From: Salegentibacter sp. R32
Lineage (GTDB): Bacteria > Bacteroidota > Bacteroidia > Flavobacteriales > Flavobacteriaceae
DNA length: 61,072 nt
Direction of reading: 5' to 3'
NCBI RefSeq assembly: GCF_008692195.1
Contig: NZ_RXOM01000021.1
Span: forward strand, 1 to 61,072
Below the pieces are notes generated by a model. That model saw only the letters and a program-made list of their open reading frames with translations. It searched no databases and was not told where the DNA came from. Every line of letters begins with the position of its first letter. The stretch's first letter is position 1. Position numbers and translations under genes: made by a program. Below are positions 32,945 through 43,156 of the stretch, in pieces.

Positions 32945-35900
32945 ATGCTGAATAAAAGCATCAAATTTTTAATCGAGAACAAGCTAGTAGCCGTTCTACT
33001 ACTTGCACTTTTTATTGCTTGGGGAGTCGTAAACGCCCCGTTTGAATGGAATACAGGCTCACTTCCTCGAGACCCTGTTGCCGTAGATGCCATACCAGAT
33101 ATTGGCGAAAACCAACAAATTGTATTTACTAAATGGGATGGTCGTTCCCCTCAAGATATTGAGGATCAAATTACTTATCCTCTAACCACATCGCTTCTTG
33201 GTATTCCAGGGGTTAAAACAATACGTAGTTCATCTATGTTCGGGTTTTCGAGCATTTATATCATTTTCGAAGAAGATATTGAATTTTATTGGAGCAGAAG
33301 CCGAATACTTGAAAAATTAAACTCATTACCAGCCGGACTTCTACCAGAAGGCGTTAATCCAGCTCTAGGTCCCGATGCCACAGGATTAGGGCAAATATAT
33401 TGGTACACCCTTGAGGGACGTGATAAAGATGGTAATGTTACAGGTGGATGGGATTTACAGGAATTACGAAGCATTCAGGATTTCTACGTAAAATACGCAC
33501 TGTCTTCGGCGAGTGGTGTTTCCGAAGTGGCTTCCATCGGCGGATATGTTTTGGAATATCAAGTGGATGTTAATCCCGAATTAATGCGGCAATACAACAT
33601 AGGCTTGAGTGAGGTTGTAAAAGCAGTAAAACAAAGCAACAAAGATGTTGGTGCACAAACGCTTGAAATCAACCAAGCTGAATACCTTATAAGAGGATTG
33701 GGTTATATTAAGAAACTATCTGATTTAGAAAACGCGGTAGTTACTTCAAAAGATTTTACATCCATCCGTATAAAGGATATTGCGAAAGTAACACACGGTC
33801 CTGCTACAAGAAGAGGCTTATTGGACAAGGAAGGAGCCGAGGTTGTTGGTGGTGTTGTAGTGGCTCGTTATGGGGCCAATCCTATGGAAGTCATCAACAA
33901 TGTTAAAGAAAAAATAAACGAGTTAAGTTCTGGGCTTCCATCAAAAACATTAAGCGATGGGAGGACTTCGCAATTAACCATCGTACCCTTTTATGACAGA
34001 ACAGAACTAATCCAAGAAACCTTGGGCACACTTGATGAAGCGCTAACTTTAGAGATATTGATTACCATTTTTGTGATTATCATAATGGTCTTCAATTTAA
34101 GGGCTTCCGTATTGATTTCCGGATTATTGCCTGTTGCGGTTTTGATTGTCTTTATTTCTATGAAACTGTTCAATGTAGATGCAAATATTGTCGCCTTATC
34201 TGGTATTGCAATTGCTATTGGAACTATGGTCGATGTGGGCGTTATCCTTTCGGAAAATGTCTTGCGGCATATTGATGAAAATGAAGAAAAGCTACCTATG
34301 AATACGGTAGTTTATAATGCGACTGCCGAAGTTTCTGGCGCCATCTTAACGGCAGTAATGACCACTATTATTAGTTTCATTCCTGTATTTACTATGATTG
34401 GTGCAGAAGGGAAATTGTTTAGGCCATTGGCATTTACAAAAACGGCAGCACTCACCGCAGCTCTTATTGTTGCCCTATTTTTACTTCCACCATTTGCGGC
34501 CTATTTATTTAAAAAGAGAAATTTAAAAACTTCTTTTAGTTATATGCTAAATGGAGCATTGATTGTTTTTGGCGTTTTATCTTTAATTTTAGGCTATCCG
34601 CTTGGATTAATATTAGTTGCATTTGGCGTTGTTGGCTTCCTTTCACTAAAGGAAAAGATTACGTCAAAACGCGCCAACATCATCAATATATTTGTTTCGG
34701 CTTTTGCTATCATATTCCTATTGGCGGAATATTGGAGACCACTGGGAGTAGATAGAAGTATCCTTATAAACTTAATCTTCGTTGGTCTTATCTGTTTTGG
34801 TCTTTTGGGTGTATTTACACTTTTTAGAAATTATTATGTTCGAATTTTAAATTGGGCATTGCGCAATAAGCTGTTATTTCTTTCGATACCAACTGCCATT
34901 ATAATTTTTGGAGTGATGATTATGCGTAATACTGGTAAAGAGTTTATGCCTTCACTCAATGAGGGTTCATTCCTGTTAATGCCCACTTCAATGCCACACG
35001 CAGGTGTGGAGGAAAATAAACGCGTCCTACAGCAACTCGATATGGCCGTTGCGAGCATTCCAGAAATTGAAACCATAGTCGGTAAATCTGGGCGTACAGA
35101 ATCAGCATTAGACCCTGCACCGTTATCGATGTATGAGAATGTTATTCAATATAAATCTGAATATATTTTAAATGAAAATCGCAAAAGACAACGCTTTAAG
35201 GTAAACGAAGACGGCTTATTTGTTTTAAAGGATGGCAGTTTAGTAACCAACCCTAATAGCGAAATTGAAGTAGAAGATGATGACTATAAAGCCTCAAAAA
35301 TTACAGACCCATTCTCTGTGACAAGTTCACAGCTCATTCCAGATGACGATGGAGAGTACTTTAGAAATTGGCGACCTGAAATTGAATCGCCAGACGATAT
35401 TTGGAAAGAAATCGTAAGGGTTACAAAACTTCCAGGTATTACTTCAGCACCCAAGCTACAACCCATAGAAACACGCTTGGTGATGCTACAGACTGGTATG
35501 CGAGCACCTATGGGAATTAAGGTGAAAGGACAGGATTTAAAAGAAATTGAGGCGTTTGGGGTACAATTGGAAGATATCTTAAAACAGGCCGAAGGCGTAA
35601 AAGAAGAAGCGGTCTTTGCCGACCGTATTGTGGGGAAACCCTACCTACTTATTGATATTGACAGAGAACGACTTGCGCGCTATGGCATAACCATAGAACA
35701 GGTACAGCAAGTTATCCAGGTCTCTGTAGGTGGTATGGTGCTCTCGCAAACGGTAGAAGGAAGAGAACGCTACGGCATTCGTGTGCGCTATCCCAGAGAA
35801 TTACGTGCAAATCCAAATGACTTAAAAGACATTTATGTTCCAGTAGAAAAAGGGAGTCCGGTTCCGTTAAGTGAGTTGGCCACTATTAGATATGAGAAAG

Positions 35901-36685
35901 GGCCACAGGTTATAAAGAGTGAAGACACTTTTTTAGTAGGCTATGTCCTTTTTGATAAATTAGATGGTTTCGCCGAAGTAGATGTGGTGGAAAATGCCCA
36001 AGCCCTTATTCAAGAAAAAATTGACAATGGCGAATTGACCGTTCCAAAGGGTATCAATTATCAATTTACGGGAACGTATGAAAATCAGTTACGAGCAGAA
36101 AAAACATTGAGCGTGGTAGTACCTCTGGCTTTGGCTATTATTTTTCTAATCCTATATTTCCAGTTCCGTTCTGTTGGAACGTCATTAATGGTCTTTACTG
36201 GAATTGCTGTCGCCTTTGCGGGAGGTTTTTTAATGATATGGTTCTACGGCCAAGATTGGTTCTTAAACTTCAGCTTTTTCGGAGAAAATTTACGAGACCT
36301 TTTTCAAATGCACACCATTAATTTAAGTGTTGCCGTTTGGGTTGGTTTTATTGCCCTATTCGGTATTGCAACTGATGATGGTGTGGTTATGGCGACCTAT
36401 CTCACGCAAACATTTGATAAAAACAAACCAACAGATAAATCTGGGATCAGAGCATCTGTAGTCGAAGCAGGGGAGAAACGAATTCGTCCCTGTTTGATGA
36501 CGACCGCCACTACCATACTCGCTTTACTGCCCGTATTAACATCAACAGGAAGAGGGAGTGATATAATGATTCCTATGGCTATCCCATCTTTTGGAGGGAT
36601 GCTCATAGCACTTGTGACCTTATTTGTAGTACCGGTTTTGTTTAGCTGGACAAAAGAATTTCAATTGAAAAGAACTATTAGATGA
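32945..36685 (+). CDS. cusA: CusA/CzcA-type heavy-metal RND transporter
   Basis: I place the start at MLNKSIKFLIENKLVA (32945, 1246 aa) because the family begins just before the first membrane helix; the frame is open to 32882. It is an inner-membrane proton-driven pump with about 12 helices. The helix 4 segment IVALSGIAIAIGTMVDVGV carries the charged residue used in proton transfer, and GINYQFTGTYENQ-type porter domains follow. An extra hydrophobic block at about residues 590-680 adds helices between the two repeats and makes it longer than E. coli CusA (about 1050 aa). The stop overlaps the TolC-type gene by 4 bases; the adaptor CusB is encoded later, at 44.4 kb. Confidence 0.93.
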   Translation: MLNKSIKFLIENKLVAVLLLALFIAWGVVNAPFEWNTGSLPRDPVAVDAIPDIGENQQIVFTKWDGRSPQDIEDQITYPLTTSLLGIPGVKTIRSSSMFGFSSIYIIFEEDIEFYWSRSRILEKLNSLPAGLLPEGVNPALGPDATGLGQIYWYTLEGRDKDGNVTGGWDLQELRSIQDFYVKYALSSASGVSEVASIGGYVLEYQVDVNPELMRQYNIGLSEVVKAVKQSNKDVGAQTLEINQAEYLIRGLGYIKKLSDLENAVVTSKDFTSIRIKDIAKVTHGPATRRGLLDKEGAEVVGGVVVARYGANPMEVINNVKEKINELSSGLPSKTLSDGRTSQLTIVPFYDRTELIQETLGTLDEALTLEILITIFVIIIMVFNLRASVLISGLLPVAVLIVFISMKLFNVDANIVALSGIAIAIGTMVDVGVILSENVLRHIDENEEKLPMNTVVYNATAEVSGAILTAVMTTIISFIPVFTMIGAEGKLFRPLAFTKTAALTAALIVALFLLPPFAAYLFKKRNLKTSFSYMLNGALIVFGVLSLILGYPLGLILVAFGVVGFLSLKEKITSKRANIINIFVSAFAIIFLLAEYWRPLGVDRSILINLIFVGLICFGLLGVFTLFRNYYVRILNWALRNKLLFLSIPTAIIIFGVMIMRNTGKEFMPSLNEGSFLLMPTSMPHAGVEENKRVLQQLDMAVASIPEIETIVGKSGRTESALDPAPLSMYENVIQYKSEYILNENRKRQRFKVNEDGLFVLKDGSLVTNPNSEIEVEDDDYKASKITDPFSVTSSQLIPDDDGEYFRNWRPEIESPDDIWKEIVRVTKLPGITSAPKLQPIETRLVMLQTGMRAPMGIKVKGQDLKEIEAFGVQLEDILKQAEGVKEEAVFADRIVGKPYLLIDIDRERLARYGITIEQVQQVIQVSVGGMVLSQTVEGRERYGIRVRYPRELRANPNDLKDIYVPVEKGSPVPLSELATIRYEKGPQVIKSEDTFLVGYVLFDKLDGFAEVDVVENAQALIQEKIDNGELTVPKGINYQFTGTYENQLRAEKTLSVVVPLALAIIFLILYFQFRSVGTSLMVFTGIAVAFAGGFLMIWFYGQDWFLNFSFFGENLRDLFQMHTINLSVAVWVGFIALFGIATDDGVVMATYLTQTFDKNKPTDKSGIRASVVEAGEKRIRPCLMTTATTILALLPVLTSTGRGSDIMIPMAIPSFGGMLIALVTLFVVPVLFSWTKEFQLKRTIR

Positions 36686-37899
36686 GATATATAATTGTAA
36701 TAGCACTTGTTTTTATTGCTTTCGCGAAAGCTGATGCACAACAACTGGCATCCTATATTCAGGAAGCTGAAAAGAATAATCCAGAAATTCAAGCTTTTGA
36801 ATTGCGCTACAACATAGCGGAAGAAAAGGTAAATGAAGCAGATTGGTTACCAAATACAGAGATTGGCGTAGGCTACTTTGTGAGCGAACCCGAAACCAGA
36901 ACAGGTGCACAACGTGCACGCTTTTCGGTATCACAAATGCTACCTTGGTTTGGCACCATTACCGCAAGAGAAAATTATGCGAGTTCAATGGCAGATGCTC
37001 AATATGTGGATATTGTCATTGCGAAACGAAGGTTAGCACTATCAGTATCGCAATCCTATTACAAACTATATTCAATCAAGGCAAAACAACTTATTTTGGA
37101 TGAAAACATTCAGTTGTTGGAAACCTATGAGCGTTTGGCATTGACCTCTGTAGAAGTTGGAAATGCCTCGGCTGTTGATGTGCTGCGGTTACAGATTCGG
37201 CAAAACGAACTGGTGCAGCAAAAGGAAGTCTTGGAACAAGATTACTTAGCAGAACAAACGGTATTTAATAATTTATTGAATCGCGACGAAACACTGGAAG
37301 TCCAAGTGCCACAAGAGTTGACTATTCCTGATGAAGAACCATTGGTCTCTAATGAGAACCTCAAACTCAATCCAGAGCTTTTAAAATATGATAAGCTGTA
37401 CGAATCTGTTGAGCAATCAGAGTTGTTGAATCAAAAACAGAGCTCGCCCAATATAGGTTTTGGGCTAGATTATGTACCAGTTTCTGAGCGTCCTGATATG
37501 AATTTTACCGACAACGGAAAGGACATCATAATGCCAATGGTGTCTATCTCAATTCCAATTTTTAACAACAAATACAAATCAGTAACAAAACAGAATCAGT
37601 TAAAGCAGTTACAGATACAGTCCCAAAAAGAAGATAGATTAAATAAACTGGAAACCCTATTAGCAGATGCAAAGTACAACCGAGAAAATGCGAGAATAAA
37701 ATTCAATATTCAATCGGACAATCTAAAACAAGCAAATGATGCTGAAGAAATCTTGATAAAGAATTATGAAACAGGCACTATTGATTTTAACGATGTACTG
37801 GATGTTCAAGAGTTGCAATTAAAATTTCAAATAAACCTTATAGAATCTATTAAAGGCTATTATATACAATATGCTTTGATTAATTATTTAACACAATAA
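36682..37899 (+). CDS. TolC/CusC-type outer-membrane efflux protein
   Basis: A 405-aa protein has a signal peptide (MRYIIVIALVFIAFAKADA|QQ) and then the tandem helical repeats of the outer-membrane factor family, for example YIQEAEKNNPEIQAFELRYN and the matching LNPELLKYDKLYESVEQ in the second half. It forms the exit duct for the CusA-CusB pump. It overlaps cusA by 4 bases and is followed after 3 bases by the multicopper oxidase gene, so the three are co-transcribed. Confidence 0.9.
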   Translation: MRYIIVIALVFIAFAKADAQQLASYIQEAEKNNPEIQAFELRYNIAEEKVNEADWLPNTEIGVGYFVSEPETRTGAQRARFSVSQMLPWFGTITARENYASSMADAQYVDIVIAKRRLALSVSQSYYKLYSIKAKQLILDENIQLLETYERLALTSVEVGNASAVDVLRLQIRQNELVQQKEVLEQDYLAEQTVFNNLLNRDETLEVQVPQELTIPDEEPLVSNENLKLNPELLKYDKLYESVEQSELLNQKQSSPNIGFGLDYVPVSERPDMNFTDNGKDIIMPMVSISIPIFNNKYKSVTKQNQLKQLQIQSQKEDRLNKLETLLADAKYNRENARIKFNIQSDNLKQANDAEEILIKNYETGTIDFNDVLDVQELQLKFQINLIESIKGYYIQYALINYLTQ

Positions 37900-37902
37900 A
37901 AA

Positions 37903-40272
37903 ATGAGAACAATAAACATAATCACATTATTACTATTTACCTCATTCACTTTTGCCCAAGTAGGCACAAACGGTTCGGATAGGAAGGAAGAAGGACGCAC
38001 TATAAGGGAATATAACCTTACTATAGAAGAAAATAAAATGACGCTTGGGGGTGTAAGCGCAAAAGCAATGACCATCAATGGTAGTATTCCAGGACCTGTT
38101 CTAGAATTTGACGAAGGAGACCTTGCCATAATCAACGTAACCAATAAAATGGATGAAGAAACCTCAGTGCATTGGCACGGTTTGATACTTCCCAATTTTT
38201 ACGACGGGGTTCCATATTTAACTACCCCACCGATTGAGCCAGGAACAACTTTCCAATACAGGATTCCAATCAACCAATCGGGAACATATTGGTACCATTC
38301 CCACACAATGCTACAAGAACAAAAAGGTGTTTATGGGTCTATTATCATTCATCCAAAAGAGAAAACCTTGGAATATGATAAAGATTTAGTCGTGGTATTA
38401 TCAGATTGGACCAATGAAAAACCAATGAATGTATTACGAAACCTTAAAAGAGGTAACGAGTGGTATCAAGTTAAAAAAGGCACAGCAGTGCCATTAAGTA
38501 GGGTCATTTCAGAAGGTGCCTTTGGTGCTCAACTTAAATTTTGGAGAGACCGTATGGAAGGGGCTGATATTGCAGACATTTATTATCCCGCATTTTTGTC
38601 CAACGGTAAAAAACTGGCAGAGTATCCAGAATTTACGGCTGGCGAAAAAGTAAGGCTTCGCTTCATTAACGCATCGGCTTCTACCTATTATTGGATGGAC
38701 TTTGGCGGAGGTAACCCAATGTTGGTTTCCAGTGATGGTGTTGACGTGCAACCCGTTTCCAAAAGCAGATTTCTCTTTGGCATAGCCGAAACGTATGATG
38801 TAATTGTAACTATTCCAGAAGGAACTATTGAAATTACCGCAACCGCTCAAGATGGTTCAGGTCATACCTCTATACAGTTAGGTAATGGCACTCTTTACCC
38901 AGCCAAAAGAATTGATAGACCTGATAAGGTAGCGATGATGAAGCAAATGGCTAAAATGGATATGAAAATGGGAGCACCTGCAATGGTTGGAAACAAGAAG
39001 AAGAATACACCCGAAGTTTTAATGCAGAAGTACGGAATGAAGATGAATATGAAGGACGGCGAGATGAAAATGGGGAACGATAAGATGTCGATGAAAGATG
39101 GCAAAATGAATGACCAAATGGATATGAAGATGGATGATACAATGGGAATGAAAAAAGACTCGATGTCAATGAGCCATAATGGAGCATCAAATAAAATGGA
39201 AGGTCATATGCACAATATGCCAATGATGCAGAAGGATTCTACTTCTTTTGATTATGAGGAGCGAAAGACATACTTCAACTATGATTTTTTAGAGGCAAAA
39301 GAAAAAACTGAATTTAAGGCAGATTTACCAGTAAATGAAGTGTTGCTTAACCTAACAGGTAATATGAATCGCTATGTATGGAGTATGAATGGGGTTCCAT
39401 TATCAGAAACCGATAAGATAAATATAAAAGGAGGCGAGGTAACCAGAATTACATTAAATAACCTGACTATGATGCACCATCCAATGCACTTGCACGGTCA
39501 TTACTTCAGGGTCATTAATGAAAAAGGAGAACGTTCCCCATTAAAGCATACCGTGAACGTACCACCAATGCAGAAAGTTATTATTGAATTTTATAACGAA
39601 GAGTATGGCGATTGGTTTTTTCATTGCCACATATTGTACCATATGATGGGTGGTATGGCAAGAGTGTTTAGTTACGATACCCCAAGGGATGATAGAATGA
39701 AAGATTATCCAGTTCAGAAACTTATTGATGAGACAGACCATTATTATTCGTGGGGATTGGCTCGTGCAGGTTCAAATTTTAATGAACTCTTTTTAACGTC
39801 GAGCAATATCCGAAATGAATTTGGTTTGAGAACAGAGTTCGATTACGACCAAAATCTTGAAGCCGAAATAAGTTATAATAGGTATCTGAACGATTGGGTA
39901 CGTGTTTATGCAGGAGTAAATACCGAAACGTCAACACCAGATTCTTACGATACATTTAATACCGTAGGATTGGTTGGTGTAAAGTATTTTACGCCTTATA
40001 GATTTAATGTAGATGTGAGTATGGACCATCAGCTACGCCCAAGAATACGTTTGGACAGAGAATTATTGATTTTTCCAAGAATTTTTTTGGAAGGCGAATA
40101 CGAATACAGAGCAGATTTTGGATGGGTCAATGATTTAGAGAATAATAAATCATTTGAAAGCGAAACACAATGGTTGGTAGGGGTTGCATACATTCTTTCG
40201 CGCAATTTTTCAATCCAAGCTAACTACAATAACCGATATGGATTGGGTGGTGGACTATTAGCAAGATTTTAA
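37903..40272 (+). CDS. Multicopper oxidase fused to a CopB-like outer-membrane domain
   Basis: This is a 789-aa exported protein. Three cupredoxin domains (about residues 25-610) hold all the copper ligands: HWHG (His90, His92), YHSH (His132, His134), HHPMHLHGH near 525-533, and HCHILYHMMGGM at 574. A Met-rich linker of about 100 residues (345-450) lies between domains 2 and 3. After residue 620 the sequence turns into amphipathic strands (RNEFGLRTEFDYDQN, RIFLEGEYEYRADFGW) and ends in GGGLLARF, like PcoB/CopB. The oxidase converts Cu+ to Cu2+; the barrel probably anchors it in the outer membrane. Confidence 0.88.
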   Translation: MRTINIITLLLFTSFTFAQVGTNGSDRKEEGRTIREYNLTIEENKMTLGGVSAKAMTINGSIPGPVLEFDEGDLAIINVTNKMDEETSVHWHGLILPNFYDGVPYLTTPPIEPGTTFQYRIPINQSGTYWYHSHTMLQEQKGVYGSIIIHPKEKTLEYDKDLVVVLSDWTNEKPMNVLRNLKRGNEWYQVKKGTAVPLSRVISEGAFGAQLKFWRDRMEGADIADIYYPAFLSNGKKLAEYPEFTAGEKVRLRFINASASTYYWMDFGGGNPMLVSSDGVDVQPVSKSRFLFGIAETYDVIVTIPEGTIEITATAQDGSGHTSIQLGNGTLYPAKRIDRPDKVAMMKQMAKMDMKMGAPAMVGNKKKNTPEVLMQKYGMKMNMKDGEMKMGNDKMSMKDGKMNDQMDMKMDDTMGMKKDSMSMSHNGASNKMEGHMHNMPMMQKDSTSFDYEERKTYFNYDFLEAKEKTEFKADLPVNEVLLNLTGNMNRYVWSMNGVPLSETDKINIKGGEVTRITLNNLTMMHHPMHLHGHYFRVINEKGERSPLKHTVNVPPMQKVIIEFYNEEYGDWFFHCHILYHMMGGMARVFSYDTPRDDRMKDYPVQKLIDETDHYYSWGLARAGSNFNELFLTSSNIRNEFGLRTEFDYDQNLEAEISYNRYLNDWVRVYAGVNTETSTPDSYDTFNTVGLVGVKYFTPYRFNVDVSMDHQLRPRIRLDRELLIFPRIFLEGEYEYRADFGWVNDLENNKSFESETQWLVGVAYILSRNFSIQANYNNRYGLGGGLLARF

Positions 40273-40293
40273 ACAACTAAAAATTAAAAAAAG

Positions 40294-40680
40294 ATGAACT
40301 ATTATTTTAATAAAACAATCAATGGAACCTTCGAAGAGGTCATAGAGAAAGTGACACAAGGATTAAAGGAAGAAGGTTTTGGAATCCTTACAGAAATTGA
40401 TGTAACAGAAACACTAAAGAAAAAACTGGATATAGACTTTAAAAAGTATAGGATTCTAGGGGCTTGCAATCCTCCCTATGCTCACAAAGCTTTGCAAGCA
40501 GAAGATAAAATTGGAACGATGTTGCCCTGCAATGTCATAGTACAGGAAATCGAAGCAGGTATCATTGAAGTTGCGGCCGTAAACCCAATGGCTTCAATGC
40601 AAGCTGTAAAAAATGAAAAATTGAATGAGGTAGCCAGCGAAATAACTGCAATGTTGGAAAACGTCATTGAAAAATTATAA
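40294..40680 (+). CDS. DUF302 domain protein
   Basis: A 128-aa protein consists of one DUF302 domain: the N-terminal FEEVIEKVTQGLKEEGFGILTEIDV, then KYRILGACNPPYAHKALQAE with the conserved Cys, and PCNVIVQEI. The fold binds small ligands as a dimer, and members are common in metal and sulfur clusters. There is no signal peptide, so it is cytosolic. It is 21 bases after the oxidase gene. Confidence 0.88.
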   Translation: MNYYFNKTINGTFEEVIEKVTQGLKEEGFGILTEIDVTETLKKKLDIDFKKYRILGACNPPYAHKALQAEDKIGTMLPCNVIVQEIEAGIIEVAAVNPMASMQAVKNEKLNEVASEITAMLENVIEKL

Positions 40681-40737
40681 GACACTATAAAAAGGCAGTA
40701 ATAATAATTAATAAACACAAACTTAAATTAAAACAAA

Positions 40738-41340
40738 ATGAGCAAATTAAAATCAACATTAGGTATAGTTGCGATAGCATTCATAACCTTAACAGTAATG
40801 TCTTGTAAAGACAACAGCAAAGAACAAAATAGCACGGATGGAGACCATTCAGAAATGAACCACGATAACAGTGATGGTCATCACGACGGCGAAAAGAGGG
40901 AAATGGCAATGGGTGGAGATAGTAATACACAAGCGGTATTAAATGACTATTTCAACTTAAAGAATGCCTTGGTGGGAGATGATAATGGCAAAGCCAAAGA
41001 ACTTGGGGCAACCCTAGCAACATCCTTAGGAAATTTTGACGCCTCACAATATAACGATACCCAGCAATCGGAATTAAAGGATATTGTAGAGGATGCAGTT
41101 GAACACGCAGAACACATTTCAGAAAGTGATATAGCACACCAGCGCGAACATTTTAAAGTTTTAAGTAAAGATGTTATAGATATGGTTGCTATAACAGGAG
41201 CAGAGATGAAGCTTTACGAGCAGTTTTGCCCTATGTATGATGGCGGTACAGCTTGGCTAAGTACTAAAGAGGAAGTACGCAATCCATACTATGGTAGTCA
41301 AATGTTAAAATGCGGCAAAGTACAACGTGAAATTAACTAA
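40738..41340 (+). CDS. DUF3347 lipoprotein (copy 1)
   Basis: A 200-aa protein has a lipoprotein signal (LTVMSCKDN, Cys23). A His/Met-rich linker ([15 protein letters not shown]) is followed by a four-helix DUF3347 domain: [52 protein letters not shown]. The FCPM motif and nearby His suggest copper binding in the periplasm. The same domain occurs at 41817 and at the end of CusB. The stop is directly followed by the next ATG. Confidence 0.87.
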   Translation: MSKLKSTLGIVAIAFITLTVMSCKDNSKEQNSTDGDHSEMNHDNSDGHHDGEKREMAMGGDSNTQAVLNDYFNLKNALVGDDNGKAKELGATLATSLGNFDASQYNDTQQSELKDIVEDAVEHAEHISESDIAHQREHFKVLSKDVIDMVAITGAEMKLYEQFCPMYDGGTAWLSTKEEVRNPYYGSQMLKCGKVQREIN

Positions 41341-41793
41341 ATGAAAATTGTAAAGATTATAGCAATAGTACTACTGGTAGCGTTCGTGGGAATTCAATTT
41401 ATTCCGACTACACGCAATCAAAGTGATACTGTACCGTCAACTGATTTTATGCTGGTCAATAATGTACCAGAAACTATTCAAAAAAAGTTACAGGTATCCT
41501 GCTATGATTGCCACAGCAATAATACTCAATACCCTTGGTATAATAAGATTCAACCTGTTGCTTGGTTTTTGGAAGACCATATTAAAGAAGGAAAAGCTGA
41601 ACTTAATTTCAACGAATGGGATTCATTATCCAGCCGAAGAAAAGCAAGTAAGTTAAGGTCTATTATCAAGCAGATTGAAAATGGCGAAATGCCTTTGGAT
41701 TCTTACACTTTGATACATAGTGAGGCAACATTTACAGAAGCTGAAGCAGAAGAGTTAATCAATTTTATCACACAATTAAAAGATAGTTTATAA
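41341..41793 (+). CDS. Haem-binding domain protein (cytochrome c-like)
   Basis: A 150-aa protein has an N-terminal membrane anchor or signal ([20 protein letters not shown]). A single CxxCH haem site, CYDCHSNNT, is at about residue 58, with [17 protein letters not shown] downstream. This matches the Haem_bd family (PF14376), periplasmic c-type haem proteins often placed beside DUF3347 genes. It may pass electrons from copper oxidation, which is inference. It starts at the base after the DUF3347 stop. Confidence 0.87.
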   Translation: MKIVKIIAIVLLVAFVGIQFIPTTRNQSDTVPSTDFMLVNNVPETIQKKLQVSCYDCHSNNTQYPWYNKIQPVAWFLEDHIKEGKAELNFNEWDSLSSRRKASKLRSIIKQIENGEMPLDSYTLIHSEATFTEAEAEELINFITQLKDSL

Positions 41794-41816
41794 ACAATAA
41801 TTTAAAAGTAATTAAA

Positions 41817-42377
41817 ATGAAAAATTTAAAAATGAGTATTGCAGCAATGCTATTGTTAGCAGTTTCTTTTACCAATGCACAGGAAAAAGAAAAAATGAAC
41901 CACGATCACGGAGATATGAAAATGGACCATAGCAAAATGATGAATAAAAATAGTGACGCAAAAGCAGAAGCTATTTTAAGTGATTACTTTAATTTAAAAG
42001 ATGCTTTAGTTGCGGACGATACAAAAAAGGCAGCACAAGCAGGAACAAAATTGGTAGCCACTCTTAAAGCATTTGATACGGACAGTTATTCAAAAGAAAA
42101 TCAAGAAGAATTAGAAGACATTATAGAAGATGCCGTAGAGCACGCCGAGCATATTTCTGAAAGTGCCATAGACCACCAACGCGAGCACTTTAAAACGTTA
42201 AGTAAGGATATTACTGATATGGTAGCTATTACGGGTACAAAAAGCACGTTATACGAGCAATTTTGCCCAATGTATGATAAGGGTAGTGCGTGGTTGAGTA
42301 CCAGCAAAGAAGTGAAAAATCCATATTACGGCAGTAGAATGCTTAAATGCGGAAAAGTTCAAAAGACTATTCAATAG
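41817..42377 (+). CDS. DUF3347 exported protein (copy 2)
   Basis: A 186-aa protein with a signal peptide ([17 protein letters not shown]) and a short His/Met stretch ([16 protein letters not shown]) before the DUF3347 domain. The domain is nearly collinear with copy 1: [52 protein letters not shown]. Here the anchor is a cleaved signal peptide, whereas copy 1 is a lipoprotein, so the two may work in different places. It ends before a 409-base gap without long ORFs. Confidence 0.87.
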   Translation: MKNLKMSIAAMLLLAVSFTNAQEKEKMNHDHGDMKMDHSKMMNKNSDAKAEAILSDYFNLKDALVADDTKKAAQAGTKLVATLKAFDTDSYSKENQEELEDIIEDAVEHAEHISESAIDHQREHFKTLSKDITDMVAITGTKSTLYEQFCPMYDKGSAWLSTSKEVKNPYYGSRMLKCGKVQKTIQ

Positions 42378-42472
42378 ATAATCCTTTGTTTAAAAAATAT
42401 TTTCAATGTTCTGGTTTATTAGTTAACAGAGAAGGTTGTAAAATGATAAAGATATCTGAATAGTTTTTAAGT

Positions 42473-42745
42473 CCTGTCCTGGGAAGGAAAACAATGTTGA
42501 TGGTTAGTGTTAGTTCCTTCCCTAGTCAGGCACAACGAACTTTTGAAAAAGAAAAGTTGATTTGGTTAATAGCAGCCTGCACAAGGGAGAGGGATTAAAC
42601 CCTTAAAATAATAACATCTCTCTTCCTATGTCAGACAATTAAAAATTTATGATGAAGAGAAGTTTAGTGAAGAGTACTTGATTGTGAGGGGTAAACATTT
42701 TGGTTGGTTTATTGGTTAATAAAGGTTGCCTCTCATTTTCAAGTA
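42473..42745 (+). ncRNA. Three consecutive long hairpins, candidate structured RNA or 5' leader
   Basis: In the gap after DUF3347 copy 2, three inverted repeats lie in a row: 42473-42489 with 42514-42530 (14 of 17 pairs), 42584-42595 with 42616-42627 (12 of 12 when G-U is allowed), and 42675-42691 with 42729-42745 (15 of 17 with G-U). Wobble pairs fit only if the plus strand is the RNA. None has a T-tract. The region could be a riboregulator of the downstream PepSY-DUF305-cusB genes or a remnant of a small mobile element. No coding frame of size is present. Confidence 0.45.
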
Positions 42746-42786
42746 TTATTTAAAGGATTTTGCATATAAAAAAGGATGATATAACA

Positions 42787-42921
42787 ATGAAAGAGTGTTG
42801 CAAAGACGGGTGTCAAAATACAACTGAAAAGTCTGTAATTAGAAAATGGTTCAATTACATAATATATACCATACTAATCTTAATAGTTGGTGGTGCATTG
42901 GCGCTTCAATTATTTAGTTAA
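42787..42921 (+). CDS. Small Cys-rich membrane protein, 44 aa
   Basis: ATG at 42787 opens MKECCKDGCQNTTEKS, then a hydrophobic helix (YIIYTILILIVGGALALQL) and a stop at 42919-42921. The N-terminal CCxxxC is a plausible metal site on the cytosolic face. Single-helix small proteins of this form are common in copper clusters of Bacteroidota. The product lies 31 bases after the third hairpin. Confidence 0.6.
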   Translation: MKECCKDGCQNTTEKSVIRKWFNYIIYTILILIVGGALALQLFS

Positions 42922-42936
42922 GGAAATAAATTGAAA

Positions 42937-43144
42937 ATGACTAAAGTGAACACAATAGAAAAATCTGAAAACACAGGGTTTTACAAACAACTATTTAGGG
43001 TTCTTTAAAAATAAGGGTGTTGAAAGTACGATGAGCGGGATGGCACCTAAAAGCCCATTGCTTGAAAAGATTTTAAAGTATGTTGCCTATATCTGTTACG
43101 TCTGGTTGGTAGGTGGAATAATTGTCAAATATTTTGTGAATTAA
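42937..43144 (+). pseudogene. Small membrane protein, apparently frameshifted
   Basis: Frame 1 starts at ATG 42937 and reads MTKVNTIEKSENTGFYKQLFRVL to a stop at 43008. A second frame continues in the style of the same protein (FKNKGVESTMSGMAPKSPLLE) and ends with a membrane helix (YVAYICYVWLVGGIIVKYF) at 43144. One base change in the TTCTTTAAAAA run (43001-43011) would join them to a protein of about 68 aa. Alternatively the ATG at 43031 makes a separate 37-aa protein. It ends 12 bases before the PepSY gene. Confidence 0.45.
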
Positions 43145-43156
43145 ATTATAGAAAGT

